A DNA stretch of 64,000 bases, from NCBI GenBank assembly GCA_030052745.1, contig JANBVO010000003.1, forward strand, positions 1,860,001 through 1,924,000, in the 5' to 3' direction. This document shows, one piece after another, positions 57,269 to 64,000 of the stretch. Under the pieces are notes generated by a model. The model saw only the letters and a program-made list of their open reading frames with translations, made no database searches and was not told the DNA's origin. Position 1 is the first letter of the stretch. Each line of letters opens with the position of its first letter. Source of the DNA: Pleurostoma richardsiae. Lineage: Eukaryota > Ascomycota > Sordariomycetes > Calosphaeriales > Pleurostomataceae. A program made the position numbers and the translations under genes.

Positions 57269-58815
57269 GTGGAGAGCCATATACCCATCCTCCAGCAGGC
57301 TCGCCAACTCCTCAAACACCACCCTGTGCCGAAATTACCTCTTCGCTTACCTACCTAACCATAGAGAACGGTGATGTTATCATCGCGTGCTGTTGGACTA
57401 GGAGCAAACCTACCGAACCATTTTAGATGTTCCCAGGAGATCTACAGAACTTACTACTGGCTGCTCCCGCGAGCAAGTTACGTACAAATTCTTTTCATTT
57501 GTACAATATCTATCTGTTGCACCTTTCGTCCATCGTCGCGCTACAGTGGCTGATGACATCTGCGGATCACGCAACGCATGGCGGAGAGAGGAGGGAGTCG
57601 AGGAGAAACCTGTAGATTAGATACCCAAGCCCATGAAAGAAAGATTACCGTGTTCTTCCGGCCCTCGATGTGTGCTGGGATCAAGAGAGAATGCCAGAGT
57701 AGTCGTGGCCATAGGTCATTCACGGCAGAGTCAAACATCAGCCTCAAATGTAAGTCTGGAGATATGAAGTCTTGCTCTGGCCTTTTCGACACCACGCAGC
57801 TGACTGTTCTGTGTATGCCGCTGGTCTTTTGCCGACAGGACGAACATCACCTGTGCCCACCTCCCCAATTATTCCTTATGTTACTCAGACAAATTCGTGG
57901 GATTGATTGGAGAAGAGGGAGGAGCCTCTTGACCTTGGCCCACGTGATGGTGGAGGTCCCGACGACGATCTCGAAGAGATCGAATATTGCCCGTTTTCTT
58001 TCTTGTCTTACAGGCAGACCGTGTCCAGCCCTAAGGCTTACCATGCACGTCAAGAGTAGGCGCAAGTGTGAGGGAGGTAAGTTGGATTGTGCTGTGGCAG
58101 CCTCTCTTGTTTGATGCTCTCTTCACCTCCTTGTGAGAAGTCCATCCTGTCAGTTTCAGCTACGTAGGTACCTACCTATATTCCGTCTGCTGAGGACTCT
58201 CTCGGTGTCCTGAAGAGGGGATACAACCAGACTCAAATGAGGTACCTTAGGTACGTAGATTGTTTATAAAATGCTGCCTCGCTCTCTGCTGGTACCTCCT
58301 TCCTGCAGGTACATGGAGGCACCTAAAACGGCAACCACCTATGTCTCATCGCCTCGTGATGTCGAGGTCGATACCGGGCTAATCCTTGTGCACAACAGAC
58401 GAGGCAGGTACGCATTGTACCTGGGGACCTAGGTACAGGCGTCCTCAGTGAGGGCAGGTGCATCCCATCTCCCTTACTTAGGTACCTGGAGTTTCCGAGC
58501 TGCTCGAGCACGGGAAGGCAACCCCCAACTAGGAAGGAGTGGTCTGGGCGACCTCCCCTCCAGCTTTTCTGTCCTCCCCTGCAAACCTCGGGGGGCTTCC
58601 CGGGTCACAACACACCCCCAACTTTCTCAGCTCTATCTGCCTGGTTCCTGCTCCAAGACGAACATTACCTAGGTCTTCGAGACTCTTGAGACGACGCCAT
58701 CACCAACTCAACATCTAATCATTTCACAGTCTCATATCCTATTTCCCCTTTGTCAGCCGGCAAGCTCCAGGCCAGTCCGGCACTCACACAAAAGCGACTC
58801 TAAACAAAAGCCGAT
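57269..58815. promoter_or_regulatory. Gene-free stretch with a dense GGTACC-type palindrome cluster; promoter of the 2EXR gene
   Basis: The left part is the dynein LIC 3' flank. Between 58160 and 58490 GTACCT/AGGTAC elements occur repeatedly (near 58168, 58240, 58252, 58291, 58309, 58409, 58432 and 58481). The right end (58560-58810) is C/A-rich, typical of a fungal leader. No gene was recognised. Confidence 0.5.
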
Positions 58816-60177
58816 ATGTCCTCGGAACAAATCCATATCGAGTCTGTCTCACCGGCGGCTACGTTCCCGCGGTTCCCCCGCATGCCGCGCGAAGTACGGT
58901 GCATGGTCTGGCAACACTCTTGGCTTCCTCGTTTCGTCAGTATCACCAGACAAGATGTGACTGGCTTGGTCGAGGACTTCCAAGGCGAGCTTGATGCCCG
59001 CCGCTACCAGGCCCTTGCTCAGCTTAGAGAATGGGGATCTCAATTCTACGTAGACTCCTTGGATGGAATCTCCTGCGGGAACCCGGGCGATGAACGCTCG
59101 GAATACGCAATGTCAGGCGACGAAAAATCGGATGATGGCATGGGGGACGTCAAAATGGTGGGCGTCGAAATGTCAAGCGTTGAGCACCAACGGAGCCCGT
59201 CCGATGATCACCACCTGGTGATCAAGACGATCACGAGGAGCAATGTCAACCCGCCCGCAAGCGCCTGGGTTAACAAAGAGTCTAGGGGCTTCACGCGGCG
59301 CCATTATGAGCTCTGCTTGGGCTTAGACGGAGGCGAGTCTCGTGTATACTTTAATTTCGATCTCGATTCTCTAGTATTGACGGATTGCACCTCACCTTAT
59401 ATCCTTTTCCAACACGGAGACCTGGAACGACTGCAAAGAGCTGCAATAGCCTCAACGACACTCAACCCTCGCATCGGATACATGGTCTACGATGAGGTAG
59501 GCGGCTCGGATGAAGATGACTGGCCCAAGACCGGGAGTATCGAGGAATTCATGACGTCCTTCCCGAGGCTGAAGGAAGTCATACTATTTGGGCGGGTAGA
59601 TAAGAGCGATGGCAGTCCTTCCGCCACATCGTACGAGTGCGTTCCAATCCCGGAATTTCTCTTCCAGGCGCAGGACGAGTCATTACACTGCCGCCAATTC
59701 GAAGATGGTGCCCAAAGACTCGCGGAGTTGATGAGAGATCTTCCCTTCATGTCAAACTGCAGCCCCTGCCCCCTCCTAATGTCACGCTTCACCATTGATC
59801 GGAACACCCCGGAAGACGAACCTCTCGACAAGTATCATGGGGAAAATTGGGAGGTCGTGGAGCCTTACTGTGAAATAGGCTACTTCAACCACAGCTTCAA
59901 CTCCATGTTCGACCAGAGAGTTTGTTTACATCAGGTCGAAGATTGGGAGCTGACATCTTCTGAGCGTTGCATCTTAACCTGGAACATGCTTGAGAAAGAA
60001 CTGAGCAAGACACTCTACATAAATATCTACTGGCAAGGCTGGGGTGAATCGCTCCGCTGGGAATGGAACTTTGATGACTACTGGAACAAGCCCGGGGAGG
60101 GTCCCAAAGTCTTCAACTTCACCGAGGATGCCTATGAGTTGTACGCCAACTACAGGAGCCAAGTGGACTATTACTAG
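58816..60177 (+). CDS. 2EXR-domain protein of unknown function
   Basis: An intronless gene of 453 residues. The 2EXR domain starts near residue 16 with FPRFPRMPREVRCMVWQHSW and LPRFVSI; the paired E/xR pattern at the helix start (MPREVRCMVW) is the mark of this F-box-like fungal family. Further blocks typical of the expanded family are NVNPPASAWVNKESRGFTRR, YFNFDLDSLVLT and MTSFPRLKEVILFG. There is no signal peptide or membrane helix. 2EXR proteins are numerous in filamentous ascomycetes; their role is unproven, though the fold suggests protein-protein contact as in F-box proteins. It converges with the DUF5695-like gene, 153 bp apart. Confidence 0.83.
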   Translation: MSSEQIHIESVSPAATFPRFPRMPREVRCMVWQHSWLPRFVSITRQDVTGLVEDFQGELDARRYQALAQLREWGSQFYVDSLDGISCGNPGDERSEYAMSGDEKSDDGMGDVKMVGVEMSSVEHQRSPSDDHHLVIKTITRSNVNPPASAWVNKESRGFTRRHYELCLGLDGGESRVYFNFDLDSLVLTDCTSPYILFQHGDLERLQRAAIASTTLNPRIGYMVYDEVGGSDEDDWPKTGSIEEFMTSFPRLKEVILFGRVDKSDGSPSATSYECVPIPEFLFQAQDESLHCRQFEDGAQRLAELMRDLPFMSNCSPCPLLMSRFTIDRNTPEDEPLDKYHGENWEVVEPYCEIGYFNHSFNSMFDQRVCLHQVEDWELTSSERCILTWNMLEKELSKTLYINIYWQGWGESLRWEWNFDDYWNKPGEGPKVFNFTEDAYELYANYRSQVDYY

Positions 60178-60330
60178 GGACATGTCTAGGGACATGTAGA
60201 CGAAGATGAGGAAAGAGCAAGCTATGTCTGGGCTATATTGGACGCGGATTGCTACGGCCTGTGCCACTGCTTGAAGGGAATGTTGGCGCTACTCGGATAT
60301 GTTAAAGCGAGGGATAGAGCTATACTTCAG

Positions 60331-63289
60331 CTAAGAACTCGATGGCAAGATGCTCACTGATACAGAACTGTTGGATCCCAATGGGATCTGCCACCCTGAT
60401 CTGGCCTTCGCGATGCCCGGCGTGGCCACCGTGTAGTTAGCCCCCGTGTCTGCTTCGATCCACAACACCGCCGACGTCGCCTCTGCTCCCCCTTCCAACT
60501 GCGCCAATGTGACCGTCAACGACGCATTCTCCGTGTCATAAGCAATCTCCTGTATGACGCCGGCATCGACCTCAAGCATGACACTAAGCGGCGCGATGTA
60601 CACCCTCCGGCGGGCCGCATCCCTCGGCTCCATTGTCACGACGCCTCCCCCGCTCCCCCCGGAGGAGGATGTCACCACCACCCCGCCGTAGGCGGCCCAC
60701 CCGGCGTCCGGGTCCTCGACGAGGTAGGCGGCGGCGCCGAGCGCGAGCCCGACGAAGTTGGGGCCGTAGTCGCCGCTGTAGGCGTCCCAGGCGAGGGTCT
60801 CGGGCCAGGAGTGGAAGGAGGCGGCGGCGAACCCCTCCGCGTTGATGTTGGAGAGCGGGCCGTTCATGCCGCCGTAGCCGACGCGCAGGAGGTACTCGTC
60901 GGTGGTGTTGCTGCGGAAGGCGGACAGCGCGACGAGGGCGTTGAGCCCGGAGCCGTAGTGGTGGAGCTGCCGCTCGAGGCGGCGGAGCTTGCCGCCGTAC
61001 CTGGGTGTGTGCGTGAGTGAAGGGATCAATTTTGAGTGTTTGGGTGGGAGGTGAGTAATGTGATCTCCGGCGCCGGCAAGACACACGGAAATTTGCAGGA
61101 GTAAATGATGGATCTTCCCACTTACCAGTTATCCCAGTACCTCCTGGCGTTCCCGTTCCAGCCCCAGTGCGGAACAGTAGGCGTAAACCCGAGCACCGTC
61201 TTGAGAGTCTTGGCGGCGGTGTCCTTGTAGCCGAAATACTTGGACCAGTAGAACACTATGGCGACAGCGTAAGCCTTTGTGGCCATGACGCATTGTGGTC
61301 GAGTGAAGACTTACCCCCTTCCTGGCCAGTGCTATCCCACGCCATCTCACTACCGAACGGGACCGCCATCTGGTCCCAGAGTTCCGCCCGGTAGCGCATA
61401 TTAGCCTCCAGGGCATCTGCTTCTTCCGTCCACCCCTCCCGACCAAGGTCCTTCAGCAGCTCCCCAAAGACCGTCTCTCCCATCAGCCCGTCGTTCGCGT
61501 AGCCGACGAGGAAGTTGCCAGAGGAGTCCGTGGATGTGGCCGCCATGACGGTGGCGTACGACTGGTTGAGGTACCAGTCCCAGGAGTGCTCCTTCAGCAG
61601 CGAGGGGTAGGCCCTCCCCGCGCGGTACAGCCCCCAGTACGCCGCGGTGACGTGCACGTAGTCGTATGCCCGGTCCGTCGCGTACGCGGCAGCCTTGTTC
61701 CACGACGCCCACCCCGTCCAGACGATGGACGGGTCGTACGTGTACCCCGGGACGGCGTCCGGCTCGTAGAAGAAGACGCTCTTGCGGACGGCGTGGTCGG
61801 CCGTGGTCTGGATGGTGCCCCACATCACCCCGGAGACGAAGGCCTCGAGCTTGGCGATCTCGGCGGCGTCGGGCTGCACGGCCTGCTTCATCGTCGCAGC
61901 GAGGAAGGACCCCGCGCCGGCCTCGTCGCTGAGCCCGGCGATCCAGGCGCGGTCCTCCTGCAGGACCTGCTGGTGGACGGAGTAGTCGTAGCTGATGACG
62001 GACGGGGCGCGGCCGAAGGGGTCGCTTGTGTTGGTGAAGTACTGCTCCGTGGTGAGGAAGGTGCCCAGGCCGCTGAGGGTCTGTGGACCGGGTCGGATGA
62101 TGTAGTAGTGTACGGTCTGGACGTGTCCGTTGGTGTAGGTGATGGTCAGGCGGGCGCGGCCGAGCAAGTTGGATGATGCCTGGATTTGGTAGATTTTCTC
62201 TGAGAGATCACTAACGGTTAGTGCGCCGGTAGGGTGCGAGGTAATGCTGGCGACGCTGCCGGCCTGGCCTGGGCGGACAATCAGCTGCGCTGGGAGGTCC
62301 TGCGGGATGATATACCCGGGTATACCCCTGACGTAAGGTGTGCCCGAGGCTTGGATAGCATCGTCGATGGCCCTGATCCCGTCTTTGGCAAGGCTGAATC
62401 TCACGCCGACCGTGAAGTTCTCGCCCGCTTTCAGAACCCGGGAGGACGGCTCGTTCCAGGGCTCTACGCCGCTCCATTCGTTCTCGGCCCACGCCTTCGT
62501 CAGCACCTGCCACTCGTAGAAGCCCTCAAACACCTGACTGGCGTACTGTGTGGCATCGTAGTACGGCTCGTCAAGGTTCCTGTACGCCTCCAGGGGCGTG
62601 TCCCCCAGCGGTGTTACTACCAGGGCTGGGCCGTTGCCGCTGACAGGCGTGACGCGGATGTTCCCTGCGTACATGCCCACGTATGGGTCTGACAGCGAAC
62701 ACTTAGCCTGCGTCTCCTCCGCTGTGCGATTCGTGAAGATGCTGTTGAACTCGGCAGGGAGACCAAGGCTGCCCACCTCTATGGATGTGTTGCCCGAGTT
62801 GGTGATCTTGAATGCGAGCCCAAGGTCGCCGTCCACCTCAAGCCAGGAGCGGGTCACATCTAGGGGTGTCCCGGAGGGCAGTGTAGACGCCAGATCTGCT
62901 GCCGCGAGAGAACCGGAGCTGTTCTGCAGCACTGTAATGGGCTGCCGAGCGGCAGACGAGTCTCCATCAATCCACGAGGCATTGGTCCCAGCGGCTCGAT
63001 AGCGGTAGGTGATGTCACCCCAGTGGTACTGACCGTTGCCGGCGCGAAAAGGGAGATAGTCGAAGGGGAGGAAGTCGAATGTCTGACCCGCGGGCTTCAA
63101 GGAGACGAGCACTTGTGCATCCTTGGCGAGCTGGATGTCGAAGTTCGTCGTCTTGAGTGTGACATAGCCGCTGCTGAGACCGAGATTGTCTCCCTGTCCG
63201 GCCCCGAAGGGCAGCCCAGCGAGAAGCGCGGATATGACCACGCCAAGCCTGAATCTCGCGGCCATTCTGAGGAGCTGCTCGCTGGCCAT
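60331..63289 (-). CDS. Large secreted DUF5695-like protein (putative carbohydrate-active)
   Basis: Three exons, 63289..61315, 61255..61126 and 61000..60331, give 924 residues. A signal peptide is likely in the first 30 residues (MAARFRLGVVISALLAGLPF). Conserved-looking blocks are VTLKTTNFDIQLAKDAQVL and SLKPAGQTFDFLPFDYLPFR, with HWGDITYRYR following. In the C-terminal half, WTGWASWNKAAAYATDRAYD, HVTAAYWGLYRAGRAYPSL, HSWDWYLNQSY, EMAWDSTGQE, FYWSKYFGYKD and HHYGSGLNALVALSAFRSN suggest an (alpha/alpha)-barrel as in glycosidases. I recognise the overall layout as the fungal DUF5695 family, by memory only. Several N-x-S/T sites fit a glycosylated extracellular enzyme. The reaction is not known. 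Confidence 0.78.
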
Positions 63290-64000
63290 GGCATGGCACG
63301 GTCAATTCGATCACCATCGCGGGTATTGAGATACCAATTTAAGGATTCCCGTCCGCCACCTGTTCGCCGATGCTGGCCGTGACGGCATCGCACCGAAACG
63401 GGCCGTGGCGCGATGCGATTGCAGCGTTGCTTGGGTGGTGGGGACGATGGACATCCCGTCGATTGATGCAGAGAGGGGCAGCAGCTATGTTGCCAAACTA
63501 CCTACCTTTTTGAGGGTGTCGATACCCGGCTTCGCATGGCGATTCGTGGCTAAATGCAGCATCCGTATTCGGAGCCGCATTCCCCTGGCAATCCTCCTGG
63601 AGATCTCGCAGGAGGATCTCTTATCATATGCACGCCTGCCAACCCTTGATATCCGACGCCAGCCGGAGCGCAAGACAACCTCGCTGGAGGCTGCCCTGCG
63701 AGAAGGCATCCTGATAGTCCACGGCTCGCTGTGCGCCGACGGGCACGAAGCAGGAAGGCATTCGGATCGTCCGGCAGCGAGACACAGAAAAGGAGAGAGC
63801 AGTGAGAAGAAAGGGGTATAATAAGCCGAGGTTGAGAAGCTCAAAGCCGTCATCTCGCCTGGTAAATTCCCCATCCTGGCTAAGAGCGGGAATTTCCCTT
63901 GTCGGGGATACCGGATGCGACTGTTTCTTGCTTAAGAGTGGTGAAGAGCCCTGAAGAAGGTTAGTGAGGGGAATATCCATATATGTGCCTTGCCCACTGT
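63290..64000. other. Right-edge gene-free stretch; promoter of the DUF5695-like gene
   Basis: The first few hundred bases should be the promoter of the minus-strand gene. Open frames on both strands (63405-63874) have no recognisable features. No repeat or RNA gene was seen. Confidence 0.45.

Overview
The window is nuclear DNA of a filamentous ascomycete (Pezizomycotina; the gene set and short-intron style fit a Sordariomycete). Most genes carry several spliceosomal introns of roughly 50-200 bp with GTNNGT donors and short acceptors. The gene families are fungal: POP1, a Cdc11-type septin, an Hsv2-type PROPPIN, Lag1 ceramide synthase, a 2EXR protein, a DUF5695-like secreted protein and an EEIG1/EHBP1 NT-C2 protein. 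Nineteen protein genes and one intron-bearing tRNA-Lys were modelled. In every spliced model the exon lengths add up to a multiple of three, and the joined protein runs through the expected family motifs.

Left arm (1-11.5 kb): an RBR E3 ubiquitin ligase whose frame is open at the left edge, convergent POP1 (RNase P/MRP), a membrane-anchored type-B carboxylesterase, and a protein with a bZIP-type basic region but no zipper.

Accessory-looking block (12.3-26.1 kb): a 15-exon ABCC full transporter, a GT25-type glycosyltransferase, a tiny secreted protein made almost entirely of nine 9-residue repeats (consensus [S/A/T]PEGE[V/I]IQR), a galactose-1-phosphate uridylyltransferase homologue with a long tail, and a phytanoyl-CoA-dioxygenase-like Fe(II)/2-oxoglutarate protein. 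Spacing is loose. The combination of repeat peptide, possible hydroxylase, UDP-galactose supply, GT25 transferase and exporter is the most interesting part of the window. Its unity is a hypothesis.

Middle (27-32 kb): the NT-C2 protein, then the divergent pair NUP57 and NDUFA8/NUO-20.8, which share a 575-bp promoter with three CCAAT pentamers. A block of about 7.3 kb without recognisable genes follows. It ends in a pyrimidine-rich leader lacking ATG for more than 700 nt, and in a secreted CAP/PR-1 protein (39.2-40.3 kb).

Right arm (41.6-64 kb): tRNA-Lys(CUU), ceramide synthase divergent from a Bax-inhibitor-1 family protein, septin Cdc11 (with a GC-AG intron) divergent from HSV2, the RES-complex splicing factor IST3 divergent from the dynein light intermediate chain, a 2EXR protein, and a 924-residue secreted DUF5695-like protein. 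No CRISPR array, rRNA gene or recognisable transposon was seen. Intergenic DNA is dotted with GGTACC-type palindromes and the 9-mer TACGGAGTA.
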